Below are positions 34,985-44,666 of a DNA stretch of 47,709 bases, piece after piece. The notes beneath the pieces were generated by a model. The model ran no database searches and had not been told where the DNA came from. It was given only the letters and a program-made list of their open reading frames with translations. Position 1 is the stretch's first letter; the number at the start of each line of letters is the position of its first letter. A program made the translations under genes and the position numbers. Location: contig JAFQAU010000191.1 in assembly GCA_017399885.1 (NCBI GenBank), positions 1 to 47,709 on the forward strand. The letters are read 5' to 3'. Origin of the DNA: Lachnospiraceae bacterium. GTDB lineage: Bacteria > Bacillota > Clostridia > Lachnospirales > Lachnospiraceae.

Positions 34985-35497
34985 CTATTTTATCAGTGAA
35001 TACAAATAAGTTCCTCCATATGCCACAAACGCAATCACAAAAATTAAAACGATGAAACGTATCACAGCTAATTTTCTTTCTTTTTTTTCCATGTCATTTT
35101 GTTTGCTGTCACACCATTTTGCGATCTCTTCCACATCTTTATAGTCAGGTATTCTTTCTATCTCTTTTCTTACCCACTGTAAGTCTGGCGCATATTTTAC
35201 ATTTTCCTTTAATGCCAAAGCGTTCTGATAGATATTTTCTTTCGCTTCTGCCTCATACTCTTTAAGTCGTTGCTCATACTCTTCTCTTAGTGCTGTAGCA
35301 TCTTTATATCCATCTATTCGGTTTAGCCTACGAATAATATCCTTATATATAAAAACATATAATTCATATTGTTCAACACAATTTAAGCTCTGTATTAATT
35401 GTGTTACCTTTTGGTAAATTCTTTCTTTTTGTGCATCTCTTAGTGGTTTTTTTTCTTTCTTTTTATTCTCCAAAACATCCCCAAGCCCTTGATCCAT
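34985..35497 (-). CDS. Unrecognised tail-anchored helical protein
   Basis: 170 residues: a charged helical cytosolic part (heptad-like ALREEYEQRLKEYEAEAKEN) and one C-terminal membrane segment (LAVIRFIVLIFVIAFVAYGG) with only a few residues after it. Good start (GGAGG, 6 nt, ATG). No family recognised. Divergent from parE. Confidence 0.65.
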   Translation of the reverse strand: MDQGLGDVLENKKKEKKPLRDAQKERIYQKVTQLIQSLNCVEQYELYVFIYKDIIRRLNRIDGYKDATALREEYEQRLKEYEAEAKENIYQNALALKENVKYAPDLQWVRKEIERIPDYKDVEEIAKWCDSKQNDMEKKERKLAVIRFIVLIFVIAFVAYGGTYLYSLIK

Positions 35498-35542
35498 GTT
35501 CCACCTCCTAGTTCTTAGACTTATTCTATCATTTTATGATTA

Positions 35543-35572
35543 TAACAGTTAGACCGGGGGAACAAACTGTTA
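35543..35572. repeat. TAACAGTT palindrome copy
   Basis: TAACAGTT / AACTGTTA arms with a G-rich 14-nt loop, in the divergent region before parE. Confidence 0.6.
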
Positions 35573-35654
35573 CAAATAGTTACCTATTATTATACTAAAT
35601 TACTTATTTTTTTCAACCTCTTAGAACCCAAAGTTTTATATATACGCCCACGAA

Positions 35655-35694
35655 CGAACATTCGTTTGCATTTTATATTTTTTTATGTTATTCT
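35655..35694 (+). promoter_or_regulatory. parE promoter with candidate SOS box
   Basis: TTGCAT (35666-35671), 17-bp spacer, TATTCT (35689-35694). CGAACATTCGTTTG (35655-35668) overlaps the -35 and matches CGAAC-N4-GTTCG at all but one position. The 344-nt divergent gap otherwise holds the palindrome at 35543 and AT-rich DNA; a leader of about 140 nt would precede the ATG. Confidence 0.5.
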
Positions 35695-35841
35695 AAAAGG
35701 AGTTTTTGTGCCATTTTTTATAATATTTACCCAGTTTAGATGAAGCTTTGCACTGGATTGCACGTTTTATCTGACGCTATATACTGCTTAAACAGTTATT
35801 ATTATATCATGGCACCATAAGATAGATATGGAGGTTATACT

Positions 35842-37803
35842 ATGGGTCAGTATGATGGAAGCCAAATTGTTGTATTAGAGGGCTTAGAAGCTGTTCGAAA
35901 ACGTCCCGGTATGTACATTGGAAGCACTGGGAAACGTGGTCTGCATCACCTAATTTGGGAGATTCTTGATAATAGCATCGACGAACATTTGGCAGGTTTC
36001 TGCTCTAAAATAGATATCACATTACATAAAGACGGTTCTGTAACCATTCAAGATAACGGACGTGGAGTGCCTGTGGACTTGCACCCAACAAAAAAAATTC
36101 CTACTGTACGTGTGGTTTACACAATTCTTCACGCTGGTGGAAAATTTGACAACAGCGTTTACAAGGTATCTGGAGGACTACATGGAGTGGGTTCTTCCGT
36201 AGTGAATGCACTTTCTTCTAAAATGATTGTAGAAATTCGCAGAGATGGAAAAGTTTACCAGGATTGCTATGAAAACGGTGGTCATCCTGTTACCAAACTG
36301 GTCAAAGGAGAATTACCGGTAATTGGAACCTGCAAAAAAAGCGAAACAGGTACCAAGGTTACCTTTTATCCTGACAGTTCTATATTTGAAACGGTAGAAT
36401 TTAAAGCTGATGTAATAAAGAAAAAACTAAAAGAAATTGCTTACTTAAACAAAAATTTACAAATTAATTTTATGAATGAGATAACAAATGAAAGCAACAC
36501 CTATCAGGAAGAATATGGAATTCAAAGCTTTGTTCGATATTTAACCAGAGATGAGCATGTTTTACACGATGATGCTGTGTATATTGAGGGGAAAAGCGGA
36601 GATATCGAAGTAGAGGTAGCTTTTCAATACACAACGAACTATTCCGAACAAATCAATGCCTTTTGTAATCGCATTAATGTAGTGGATGGTGGTACCCTTG
36701 TTACAGGATTTAAAACAGCTCTTACCAGAATTATGAATCTTTATGCCAGAGAACTTGGAGTACTAAAAGAAAAAGATGAGAATTTTGATGGAAAGGATAT
36801 TCGTAATGGTATTGTAGCCATTATTTCTATTAAACATCCGGATCCTCAGTTTGAGGGACAAACCAAAACCAAACTTGGAAATACAGATGCAAAAAGTGCA
36901 GTAGACGAGGTATTTGCCTTTGAGGTACAAAGATATTTCGATAAAAACATAGAGGTTCTTCGTAGTATTTTAGATAATTCCATGAAGTCGTATAACGCCA
37001 GAAAGGCCAGTGACAAAGCAAGAAATGCGGTATTAAAACAACTTCATGATGTAGATACACGAAGTAAGCTTGCATCCTGTTCCTCTAAAAAACCAGAAGA
37101 ATGTGAAGTTTACATTGTGGAAGGGGACTCCGCCGGTGGAACGGTAAAAACAGCAAGAAACCGTAAAACGCAGGCAGTACTACCACTACGTGGTAAAATC
37201 CTCAATGTAGAAAAGGCAACCCTAGAGAAAATATTATTAAATAATGAAATAAAATCAATGATTGCTTCTTTTGGATGTGGGATTGGGGACGAGTTCGATA
37301 TTACTAAACTAAAATATGATAAAATTATTATTTTAACTGATGCGGACGTAGATGGAGCCCACATTAGTACACTTTTACTTACATTCTTTTACCGTTTTAT
37401 GCCGGAACTTATTAATGAAGGAAAAATATATCGAGGCTTGCCACCATTATATCGAGTGGAATTTGAATCTACAGATGATAAGAACGAAAATGAAATGAAA
37501 AAAAACAGAAGAAAAAAACAAAAAAAATCCCAGTATATTTTTAATGATTTTGAATTAGAAAAGTTTAAGAAAATCCCTGGCAATAGGATTCTTAACATTC
37601 AACGATACAAAGGTTTAGGTGAAATGGATGCAGAACAGCTTTGGGAAACTACCTTAAACCCTAAAACTAGAGTTCTTGCCCAGGTTTCCATTAGCGACAC
37701 AGTAGAAGCAGATGAAATTACCACTACTCTTATGAGTAGTAATGTACCGCCTAGGCGTGCTTTTATTATGGAGGAAGCCAAGTATGCCAACTTGGATGTA
37801 TAA
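35842..37803 (+). CDS. parE: Type II topoisomerase ATPase subunit (ParE/GyrB-like)
   Basis: 653 residues. GHKL ATPase: ILDNSIDEH (Asn44), QDNGRGVPVD, GGLHGVGSSVVNALS. TOPRIM: VEGDSAGG, DADVDGAH and the C-terminal QRYKGLGEMD, PRRAFI. GGAGG lies 7 nt before ATG. The partner subunit starts 133 nt downstream. I call the pair topoisomerase IV because the partner lacks a GyrA box; a second gyrase-like enzyme is the alternative. Confidence 0.85.
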   Translation: MGQYDGSQIVVLEGLEAVRKRPGMYIGSTGKRGLHHLIWEILDNSIDEHLAGFCSKIDITLHKDGSVTIQDNGRGVPVDLHPTKKIPTVRVVYTILHAGGKFDNSVYKVSGGLHGVGSSVVNALSSKMIVEIRRDGKVYQDCYENGGHPVTKLVKGELPVIGTCKKSETGTKVTFYPDSSIFETVEFKADVIKKKLKEIAYLNKNLQINFMNEITNESNTYQEEYGIQSFVRYLTRDEHVLHDDAVYIEGKSGDIEVEVAFQYTTNYSEQINAFCNRINVVDGGTLVTGFKTALTRIMNLYARELGVLKEKDENFDGKDIRNGIVAIISIKHPDPQFEGQTKTKLGNTDAKSAVDEVFAFEVQRYFDKNIEVLRSILDNSMKSYNARKASDKARNAVLKQLHDVDTRSKLASCSSKKPEECEVYIVEGDSAGGTVKTARNRKTQAVLPLRGKILNVEKATLEKILLNNEIKSMIASFGCGIGDEFDITKLKYDKIIILTDADVDGAHISTLLLTFFYRFMPELINEGKIYRGLPPLYRVEFESTDDKNENEMKKNRRKKQKKSQYIFNDFELEKFKKIPGNRILNIQRYKGLGEMDAEQLWETTLNPKTRVLAQVSISDTVEADEITTTLMSSNVPPRRAFIMEEAKYANLDV

Positions 37804-37936
37804 TTGAAATACTTGTCATCTCAAATCAGCCATGCACACATGAAAAAGTAAGTATGAGTCATATAAGGATTGATCCGCAAAGTAAGCAATCCTGTTTCAA
37901 ATTAATTATTATTCAATTTTTTAGGAGGTTTTCGGA

Positions 37937-40174
37937 ATGGAAAACATTATTCAAATAGATTTTGCTGAAGAAATGAAAACTTCTTATCGGGATTATGCCA
38001 TGAGCGTTATCATTGCAAGAGCTCTTCCAGATGTACGTGATGGATTAAAGCCTGTACAAAGAAGAATTTTATATGCCATGAGCGAGCTTGGGCTTGCACC
38101 AGATAGACCACATAGAAAAAGTGCCCGTATCGTGGGGGATACCATGGGTAAATACCATCCACATGGTGACAGTTCTATTTATGATGCATTGGTACATATG
38201 ACGGAGGATTATTCTCTCTCTATCCCATTAGTAGATGGTCATGGTAATTTTGGTTCTATTGATGGTGATGGTGCCGCTGCCATGCGATACACAGAGGCGC
38301 GCTTATCCTTTGGTGCCAAAACCATGCTGGACAACCTTGATAAGAATCTGGTAGAGTTTATGCCAAACTTCGACGAGAGTGAGAAAGAACCTACTGTTTT
38401 GCCTGCTATGATTCCAAATCTATTAATCAATGGAACTACAGGAATTGCTGTAGGTATGGCTACCAATATTCCACCTCATAACCCTGGAGAAGTAATTGAC
38501 GGTGTGATTGCCTATATGGATAGACCAAATATTTCTATAGAAAAACTTATGGAATATATCCCTGCACCAGATTTTCCAACCGGTGGTATTATTGTAAACG
38601 AATCAGAACTGGCAGAAATTTATCGAACCGGTGAAGGACGTTTAAAAATTCGAGGAAAGGTGGATATTGAAAAAGGGGATGCTGGTAGACAAAATATTGT
38701 CATTACACAAATCCCTTATACCGTAGCCGGTAATAAAACAAAGTTAGTGGAAAATCTATCCACCCTTATGAAAGACAGGGTTTTTGATGAAATATATGAT
38801 GTACGGGATGAATCCTCAAAAGAAGGAATCCGTATAGTTGTGGAAGTAAAGAAAGACCGAAATATTGCAAACCTTTTAAATGGACTTTATAAAAAAACCG
38901 CATTAGAGGACACATATTCTGTTAATCTTTTAGCTGTAAAAAATCAGCAACCAATTACTTTCCATTTAAAATCACTTATTGAAGAATTTGTTTTATTTCA
39001 GGAGGAGCTTTATACAAAAGAATATAGTCATTTACTTTCAAAAGCAAAGCATCGTCTTGAAATTGTCAATGGTTTAGTAAGAGCTACAGATTTAATTGAC
39101 TTAATTATAGAAATTCTTCGAGGAAGTAACTCTGTGAAACAAGCTAAGGCATGTTTAACAAGTGGAAATACCACTGACATAAAATTTAAAAGCAAAGGCT
39201 CTGAAAAAATTGCAAAAACCCTGGACTTTACAGAAAACCAGGCTGATGCTATTCTTTCCATGCAATTAAGTAAATTAATTGGGTTAGAAATAATAAAGCT
39301 TCACGATGAAGAAAAGACTCTATTAGAAAATATTACCAGCTATGAAAGGATCTTGTCCGACAAAAAAGAATTATATAAGGTTATAAAGGGACGATTAAGA
39401 GAATTTAAGAAATTATTCGCCTCTCCAAGAAAAACCCTTCTAACAAATGCGCAAAATGAAGGATATGTAGAAGAAGTAAAAGAAGAGGATATCTATATCT
39501 TAATTGACAGATTTGGTTATGTAAAAACCTTAGATGCTACCACCTATGGAAGAACAAATAAAGATACAAAAGAAGAACATTCTTATACTATTCAAATGAA
39601 AAATACGGATAAGCTTTGTGTGTTTACTGCACAAGGGAATTTATACCAAATAAAAGGAATGTCCCTGCCAAAATGCAAGGCAAAAGATAAAGGAACTTTA
39701 ATCCATGCCCTTTGTAAGCTGGAAAAAGAAGAAGTGATTGGATATTTTTCCTTTGAACAATTGTTTGAAAGCATGCTATTATTTACCACAGAAAGAGGAT
39801 ATATAAAATTAGTTTCCGGAGCTGAATTCGAAACCAATCGTTTGGTTATAAGCTCTACCAAATTAGAAAAAGAAGATAAAATAGTAAATATTACAAGATT
39901 GTCTGCCAGTGACATTCTAGCTGATAATCAAAAAGTTATTATCCTAACCAAAGAAGGACTCTCTCTAGGATTCCAACTTAACGAGGTCGCACAATTAAAG
40001 CGAACCAGCCGTGGTGTGAAAGCAATTTCTCTCCTAGGAGAAGATAAGGTTGTATTTGGAACATCCGTATCTCCGGATACAGAAACTTTTATCTATAATG
40101 ACAAAGTCCTTAGTGCAAAGAAAGTCAGAAATAGACGTCGTTGTGCCCGTGGACAAAAAACAAAGCTTGACTAA
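37937..40174 (+). CDS. parC: Type II topoisomerase cleavage subunit (ParC/GyrA-like)
   Basis: 745 residues, shorter than typical GyrA. Winged helix and tower with active-site Tyr118 (AMRYTEARL); the quinolone-determining positions equivalent to E. coli GyrA Ser83 and Asp87 are Ser79 and Asp83 ([10 protein letters not shown]), i.e. wild-type. In the first C-terminal blade the QRRGGKG-type GyrA box expected after GYVK is absent ([19 protein letters not shown]). That fits decatenation rather than supercoiling. AGGAGG, 10 nt before ATG. Confidence 0.85.
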   Translation: MENIIQIDFAEEMKTSYRDYAMSVIIARALPDVRDGLKPVQRRILYAMSELGLAPDRPHRKSARIVGDTMGKYHPHGDSSIYDALVHMTEDYSLSIPLVDGHGNFGSIDGDGAAAMRYTEARLSFGAKTMLDNLDKNLVEFMPNFDESEKEPTVLPAMIPNLLINGTTGIAVGMATNIPPHNPGEVIDGVIAYMDRPNISIEKLMEYIPAPDFPTGGIIVNESELAEIYRTGEGRLKIRGKVDIEKGDAGRQNIVITQIPYTVAGNKTKLVENLSTLMKDRVFDEIYDVRDESSKEGIRIVVEVKKDRNIANLLNGLYKKTALEDTYSVNLLAVKNQQPITFHLKSLIEEFVLFQEELYTKEYSHLLSKAKHRLEIVNGLVRATDLIDLIIEILRGSNSVKQAKACLTSGNTTDIKFKSKGSEKIAKTLDFTENQADAILSMQLSKLIGLEIIKLHDEEKTLLENITSYERILSDKKELYKVIKGRLREFKKLFASPRKTLLTNAQNEGYVEEVKEEDIYILIDRFGYVKTLDATTYGRTNKDTKEEHSYTIQMKNTDKLCVFTAQGNLYQIKGMSLPKCKAKDKGTLIHALCKLEKEEVIGYFSFEQLFESMLLFTTERGYIKLVSGAEFETNRLVISSTKLEKEDKIVNITRLSASDILADNQKVIILTKEGLSLGFQLNEVAQLKRTSRGVKAISLLGEDKVVFGTSVSPDTETFIYNDKVLSAKKVRNRRRCARGQKTKLD

Positions 40175-40227
40175 AGAATAATGTAGCCTTAAAAAAGATA
40201 GTATTCACACTCTAATCTTATAAGGAA

Positions 40228-40284
40228 TAGGGCCCTGTTTCTCTGCCCGGAAGCTGCACAATGATAACCAGGTTATATGCCCTA
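40228..40284 (+). ncRNA. Small structured element after parC
   Basis: TAGGGC-CCTG pairs with CAGG-TTATAT-GCCCTA around a loop containing CTGCCCGGAAGCTGCAC, directly before a strong terminator. It could be the 3' end of the parC message or a separate small RNA. No known family recognised. Confidence 0.3.
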
Positions 40285-40291
40285 ATAAAAA

Positions 40292-40333
40292 AATCCCCCG
40301 TAAATTTCCAGTAAATTTTACGGGGGATTTTTT
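40292..40333. terminator. Bidirectional terminator between parC and the CheX-receiver gene
   Basis: AATCCCCCGTAAA / TTTACGGGGGATT with T-runs on both strands; serves the two convergent genes. Confidence 0.9.
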
Positions 40334-40363
40334 GTTATATTTCAACAGATTGGTTATAAAAAT

Positions 40364-40397
40364 TGTAACAGTTCAGCGAAATGCCTAAACTATTACA
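40364..40397. repeat. TAACAGTT palindrome copy
   Basis: TGTAACAGTTCAG...CTAAACTATTACA, imperfect arms, just after the CheX-receiver gene. Confidence 0.6.
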
Positions 40398-40410
40398 GGG
40401 GCTTTCCCTC

Positions 40411-41706
40411 CTATAATTCAAAACCTTTCATTACATCCTCTTTTCTAAATGGTTTCATTACAAACTTGGATGCACCTATCTTTAATGCCTGAATTACTTT
40501 CTGTTGCTGTCCTGCAGCTGTAATCATAATTACATTTGCATTTTTATCGTACTCTACAATCTCCTTAAGCGCTTCTACTCCATCCTTCTGTGGCATGGTG
40601 ATATCCAAAGTAATAATATCCGGCTTATGCTGCTTGTATGCTTCCACAGCCTCAATACCATTCTTTGCTTCGGCTATAACTGCATATCCCTCCTCTTCTA
40701 AAATACCACGAAGCATCTTTCGAATCATTCTAGAGTCATCTACAATTACCACTGTTCCCTTATGGTCATCTCTTACAACAGTTCCTTCCACATGCTTATG
40801 TTCATACACATAAGGCTCTTTTCCTATGCTTATTTCTTCATCTACTGCTATATATAGAGATACCTTCTTTCCTTCAATATAGATATCCAAAACATAACCA
40901 TTTCCCTCTATTACTTGATCCATATAAGCAAATGGTGGATCCATATCCATTAAGATATTCTTCTTACTTAATTCTGATGCAAAGATACCGTTATTCGTAT
41001 TGGCAAATTCTCCAACTGCATCGGCTGCATCGTCTCCTATTTCTGTAATCGTATCCTTTGCAAAACGGGATGCTAACAAGCAAATACCATCCGTCTGTTC
41101 GTCTGTTGCAAATGCCAAATATACACTATGGTCTCCCGCTACTTTTTGTCCTGCTATAAATTTATATTTAAATTCTGTGACACGATGCATGCGCTCTATG
41201 TAAAAATTAGTAGACACAAATCTTGTAATATTTCTTAATACCAAACCTACTATGTCAGTAACATATGGCTTAGCTGAAAATGCAAACATAGGCACAATAG
41301 CATCTATATCATCTTGTTTTAATGCGTTCATTTCTTCAGTAGAAAATCCCTTTTCTTTCTTAAATTCTTCTACTGTTTTCTCAATATCATCTAAAGAAAC
41401 ATCCGTCTTCTCCAATATTAATTGAATAAACTTCATATAAATATTTCCCTGTTTCTTAAGTAATAACTTAACTTCTTCTTCCGTTAAATACCCTTTGTCA
41501 ACGGCAATATCCCCAAATCTCATATCCATCTGTGTCTGAAGATGATTAATCTCCTCGGTTTGTTTCTCTGTTAACATCTTCTCTGCTACAGCAATTGTAC
41601 CAAGCTTAACTCTGGCCTCATTCTGCTCTTTTAGAATCTCTTCCATAACATTGGCTGTTAAAATCCCCTTCTCCACAAAATAATTCCCTACTAATTGACT
41701 AAACAT
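40411..41706 (-). CDS. CheX-like phosphatase fused to a CheY receiver
   Basis: 431 residues. The N-terminal ~140 residues hold three helical repeats of the type FVEKGILT...EEILKEQ, FGDIAVDKGYLTEEEVKLLLKKQ, like GspE/MshEN N-domains. A CheX/CheC-like middle (about 150-305) has the phosphatase signature D-x3-E-x2-N (DAVGEFAN) and a Pro about 21 residues on (MDPPF). The C-terminal receiver (about 315-431) has the acidic pair in VVIVDDSRM, phospho-Asp in TLDITMP, Thr in MITAAG and Lys in MKPF. It would be a self-dephosphorylating response regulator. No chemotaxis genes adjoin. RBS AAAGGGG, 8 nt before ATG. Confidence 0.82.
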   Translation of the reverse strand: MFSQLVGNYFVEKGILTANVMEEILKEQNEARVKLGTIAVAEKMLTEKQTEEINHLQTQMDMRFGDIAVDKGYLTEEEVKLLLKKQGNIYMKFIQLILEKTDVSLDDIEKTVEEFKKEKGFSTEEMNALKQDDIDAIVPMFAFSAKPYVTDIVGLVLRNITRFVSTNFYIERMHRVTEFKYKFIAGQKVAGDHSVYLAFATDEQTDGICLLASRFAKDTITEIGDDAADAVGEFANTNNGIFASELSKKNILMDMDPPFAYMDQVIEGNGYVLDIYIEGKKVSLYIAVDEEISIGKEPYVYEHKHVEGTVVRDDHKGTVVIVDDSRMIRKMLRGILEEEGYAVIAEAKNGIEAVEAYKQHKPDIITLDITMPQKDGVEALKEIVEYDKNANVIMITAAGQQQKVIQALKIGASKFVMKPFRKEDVMKGFEL

Positions 41707-41954
41707 ATGCCTTACCCCTTTCGTAATTATTTATGTCTTTATATTCCCCGTGGAATTATGTCTTATAAAATTAGATTGAAAAACTTACTAACCGCAGGTT
41801 CCCTGTGTGCTGTAACGATTCAACCCAATATACATACATATCTCTTCATATATTTTACCCTTTTTTGTGGTATGTTTCAATTGAAAAGTACATTTTTTTA
41901 TTTTTTTTGTATATTTTCACTAAATACTCAAAGATTTTATGCACATTAACACAA

Positions 41955-42653
41955 TTATCTTTTTGCACACCCTTGATACAGCCATTTTTCCAAATGATAT
42001 CTATCCATCTTTGTTTCTTTCAGATTTTCTAGGTGAAATTTTTCAAAAAAGTATTGGATATCATTTTCATCAAAAAATCGTTTGTATCTACCATCAGATG
42101 TCCTATATAAATGTGGTTCAATTTCTGTTCCACTTCCTGCACCATAGTTTACATCCTTGGTTGAATTTACACGAAATAGCAAATATCCGCCAATACAAAG
42201 AACCCTTCGTATCTCTTGGAGTATCTTATGGGTGTCCTTTTCTAAAAAATAATGTAAGCTCAAATCTGCAATAACCAAAGAAACGCTTTGTGTTTCAAAA
42301 GGGAGCCCTTCTAACATATTAAAGCATTTTGTTACTTGGATTTCCAGAAGCTTATCATGAATTTCCTGTATGGCAGTCTTGGACTGATCACAGGGTATTA
42401 CTTGTTTTCCTCTTTTCAATAAATAAAGCGTGTCATTCCCCCTGCCACATCCTAAATCCAATATTATTCCTTTTGTAGCATCTATTATATTGGTATAACT
42501 GTCTAACCAATTATCGTAAATAATTTCTTTTCCCTTGTTTTTTTTGTAATAAGCTTCCCAATATTTAAGAGATAAATGGGAAGCTTGCCCAATTCCGTAA
42601 CAATCTTTCCTCTGGTCTGAACTGTTATATTCTTCTTTTTCTTTTTTTTCCAT
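41955..42653 (-). CDS. Class I SAM-dependent methyltransferase
   Basis: 232 residues. SAM motif I ILDLGCGRGNDTLYL, a following acidic residue in VIPCDQS, and LVIADLSLHYF (motif IV-like), then a C-terminal cap. Substrate unknown. A half copy of the dispersed repeat (42617-42629) lies inside its first codons and encodes part of YNSSDQ. RBS AGAGG, 8 nt before ATG. Confidence 0.8.
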   Translation of the reverse strand: MEKKEKEEYNSSDQRKDCYGIGQASHLSLKYWEAYYKKNKGKEIIYDNWLDSYTNIIDATKGIILDLGCGRGNDTLYLLKRGKQVIPCDQSKTAIQEIHDKLLEIQVTKCFNMLEGLPFETQSVSLVIADLSLHYFLEKDTHKILQEIRRVLCIGGYLLFRVNSTKDVNYGAGSGTEIEPHLYRTSDGRYKRFFDENDIQYFFEKFHLENLKETKMDRYHLEKWLYQGCAKR

Positions 42654-42699
42654 TTGTCATGCCTCTTTTGCTGTAATTTCACACTAATTCCCCATATTA

Positions 42700-43485
42700 C
42701 TACAGCATTTTACATATCTTCTTTACCTCATCAACCATATCACTTATAACAGGAGATATATTTTCTCTAAACATTCCACCAAATAACTTGTTAAGATTTT
42801 CATCAAATTTTTCCGGCAAAATCTTACATTCTTTAGAACAAATGCTCTGCATCCTCTTTTCTCCCGGATGTGTCATCTCATTTATTGCAAAGATTATATC
42901 AAAATAGCTTGCCAGGAACTCTGTTACCCTATGATTAACACTTACAAGGTCACCCCTATTCTCTGCCTTTTTTATCTGCATATCAAAGGATGGTAACATG
43001 CCACTAAGAAGTTTTAGATTATTTGCTATAATATTCTCTTTTAATTTCTTAGGGTAAGGAATTTTATATTTTTCCTGTAATGAGTTAAGCTTGCCACTCT
43101 TATCAAGCACGATTTTTGAGGTTATAAGATTATGCCACATACATGTGGTATACCCATTCCATGGATTACAATCCATTACAACAGATGACACCATATTCTC
43201 AAAATCCTTCATATCCCTATATATTACGTCCATATCAATTCCATCTTTTAGGGTAACATCATCCTCAAGCTCCCAAAAAGAATTGCCAATTTCCATATAC
43301 TTACAATATTTATTCAAGATGTTTCTTCGTTCATTTTCATCTATGTTGCCTGTTATATACACATATACATCGTAGTCGGATTTTTCATCGTTTCTGCCTG
43401 TAGCTCTTGACCCGCCAAGAGCAATAGCTTCTACCTGTGAAAGTCTTCCAATTTCTTCAAATAATTCGTTAACATTAATTGTCAT
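42700..43485 (-). CDS. Nucleotidyltransferase-domain protein
   Basis: 261 residues. The pol-beta-type signature GGSRATG-x7-DYDVYVY gives the two catalytic Asp; a third is likely in GIDMDVIY. The C-terminal helical part resembles DUF4037/aminoglycoside nucleotidyltransferase-like proteins. Substrate unknown. AAGGAG, 8 nt before ATG. It precedes the methyltransferase on the same strand. Confidence 0.75.
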   Translation of the reverse strand: MTINVNELFEEIGRLSQVEAIALGGSRATGRNDEKSDYDVYVYITGNIDENERRNILNKYCKYMEIGNSFWELEDDVTLKDGIDMDVIYRDMKDFENMVSSVVMDCNPWNGYTTCMWHNLITSKIVLDKSGKLNSLQEKYKIPYPKKLKENIIANNLKLLSGMLPSFDMQIKKAENRGDLVSVNHRVTEFLASYFDIIFAINEMTHPGEKRMQSICSKECKILPEKFDENLNKLFGGMFRENISPVISDMVDEVKKICKML

Positions 43486-43696
43486 TCTCTTTTCTCCTTA
43501 TCTTATATTTTCTTCATGAAACAACCTATGGCATATGGACCACTATTGCCTTTTCATATAATAATTATAACTCCGTAGCCACTCTTTGAAAAGCGAATTT
43601 GATTTAATATAAAATAATAGGAATCACCATAGAAACCAAACCTCCAAAATCCAAGAGTCTATGAAACGTCTGTGAAAATCACTACTGGTAAGAAAA

Positions 43697-43730
43697 GAAG
43701 CAACTATTCAAAACCGTGAACAGTTACTTC
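43697..43730 (-). terminator. Terminator after the small membrane protein
   Basis: GAAGTAACT / AGTTGCTTC arms, then TTTTCTT on the minus strand. The arm contains GAACAGTTAC, related to the dispersed palindrome. Confidence 0.65.
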
Positions 43731-43743
43731 TTTATAACCAAAA

Positions 43744-43935
43744 CTATTTTGATAACGCTTCTGCTTCCTGTGTTAATTGTTCTTTCAGCTCTTGCTCTAA
43801 AGCAGACTTTTCTAATTTGGGATTTGTCTGATTTGCGTAAATAAAACCAGCACCACATCCCAGCAATATGGCCATAACAACTGTCGCTACTAAAATCAAC
43901 ATACTGTTTATTTTCAACTTCTGTATTTTTCGCAA
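43744..43935 (-). CDS. Small single-span membrane protein, possibly frameshifted
   Basis: About 63 residues from a TTG: a membrane segment (MLILVATVVMAILLGCGAGF) and a charged C-terminus (ALEQELKEQLTQEAEALSK). There is no good start. A second minus frame upstream (to 44023) reads REDWHKPNREEEDPIKTW; this frame upstream reads HGWWKWKILRK after a stop. Joining them at the TGG stretch would give a natural-looking N-terminus, so a one-base frameshift may have split a gene of about 90 residues. The upstream frame overlaps the end of the SDR gene. Confidence 0.45.
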   Translation of the reverse strand: MRKIQKLKINSMLILVATVVMAILLGCGAGFIYANQTNPKLEKSALEQELKEQLTQEAEALSK

Positions 43936-44010
43936 AATCTTCCATTTCCACCAGCCATGTTTTTATTGGGTCTTCCTCTTCCCGATTTGGTTTATGCCAG
44001 TCTTCCCTCG

Positions 44011-44664
44011 CTAATCTTTCCAAATAAAATGGTAATTGATGGATTCCCCACCATCAACAAGTATATTCTGACCAGTGCAAAAGGTATTTGTAACGGTAAG
44101 GAAATACGCCCACTCTGCTATTTCTTCCGGAGTTGCCCACTTTTTCAAAGGTGTCTCATTCATAATTTGCTCCCAAAGAACAGGATCATTCATCACACAT
44201 TCATTAAGTGGAGTCAAAACTCCCCCCGGGTCAAGGCTATTACAAGTAGCACCATAGCAGGCAATTCGCATAGCAACATTCTTGGTATATGCTAATATTC
44301 CACCTTTACTAGCGCAATACTCTGGAAATTCTGCACCTGTATGCGCACTTGCAGAACCGATGTTTAAGATAGAGCGTATTTTATCCTGAATACCATATTT
44401 CTCTGTAATATGAATCAGTGCTTTTAGATTAATATCTATATCATCCTCATTCTGTGTTCCCGCATTATTAATTAAAATATTGATATGAGAAAGTTCTGGC
44501 AGATTGTTATAATCACGTACATCCATCTGATAATGTGTATACCCTTCCATCTCAATACTGGCTTTTTGTCTGTCGATGCCCATAACCTGATGATTTTCCC
44601 GCAAAAAACGTTCCGCAATTGCTTTTCCTATCCCCTGTGATGTTCCTGTTATCAATATTTTCAT
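44011..44664 (-). CDS. Short-chain dehydrogenase/reductase
   Basis: 217 residues. Cofactor motif TGTSQGIG (7-14), NNAG, catalytic Ser in NIGSASAH and YCASK with the Tyr-Lys pair, then a DPGGVLTPL stretch and LVDGGES end. NAD(P)-dependent; substrate unknown. Starts 2 nt after the VUT gene's stop, with GGAGG inside that gene, so the two are coupled. Confidence 0.88.
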   Translation of the reverse strand: MKILITGTSQGIGKAIAERFLRENHQVMGIDRQKASIEMEGYTHYQMDVRDYNNLPELSHINILINNAGTQNEDDIDINLKALIHITEKYGIQDKIRSILNIGSASAHTGAEFPEYCASKGGILAYTKNVAMRIACYGATCNSLDPGGVLTPLNECVMNDPVLWEQIMNETPLKKWATPEEIAEWAYFLTVTNTFCTGQNILVDGGESINYHFIWKD

Positions 44665-44666
44665 TA

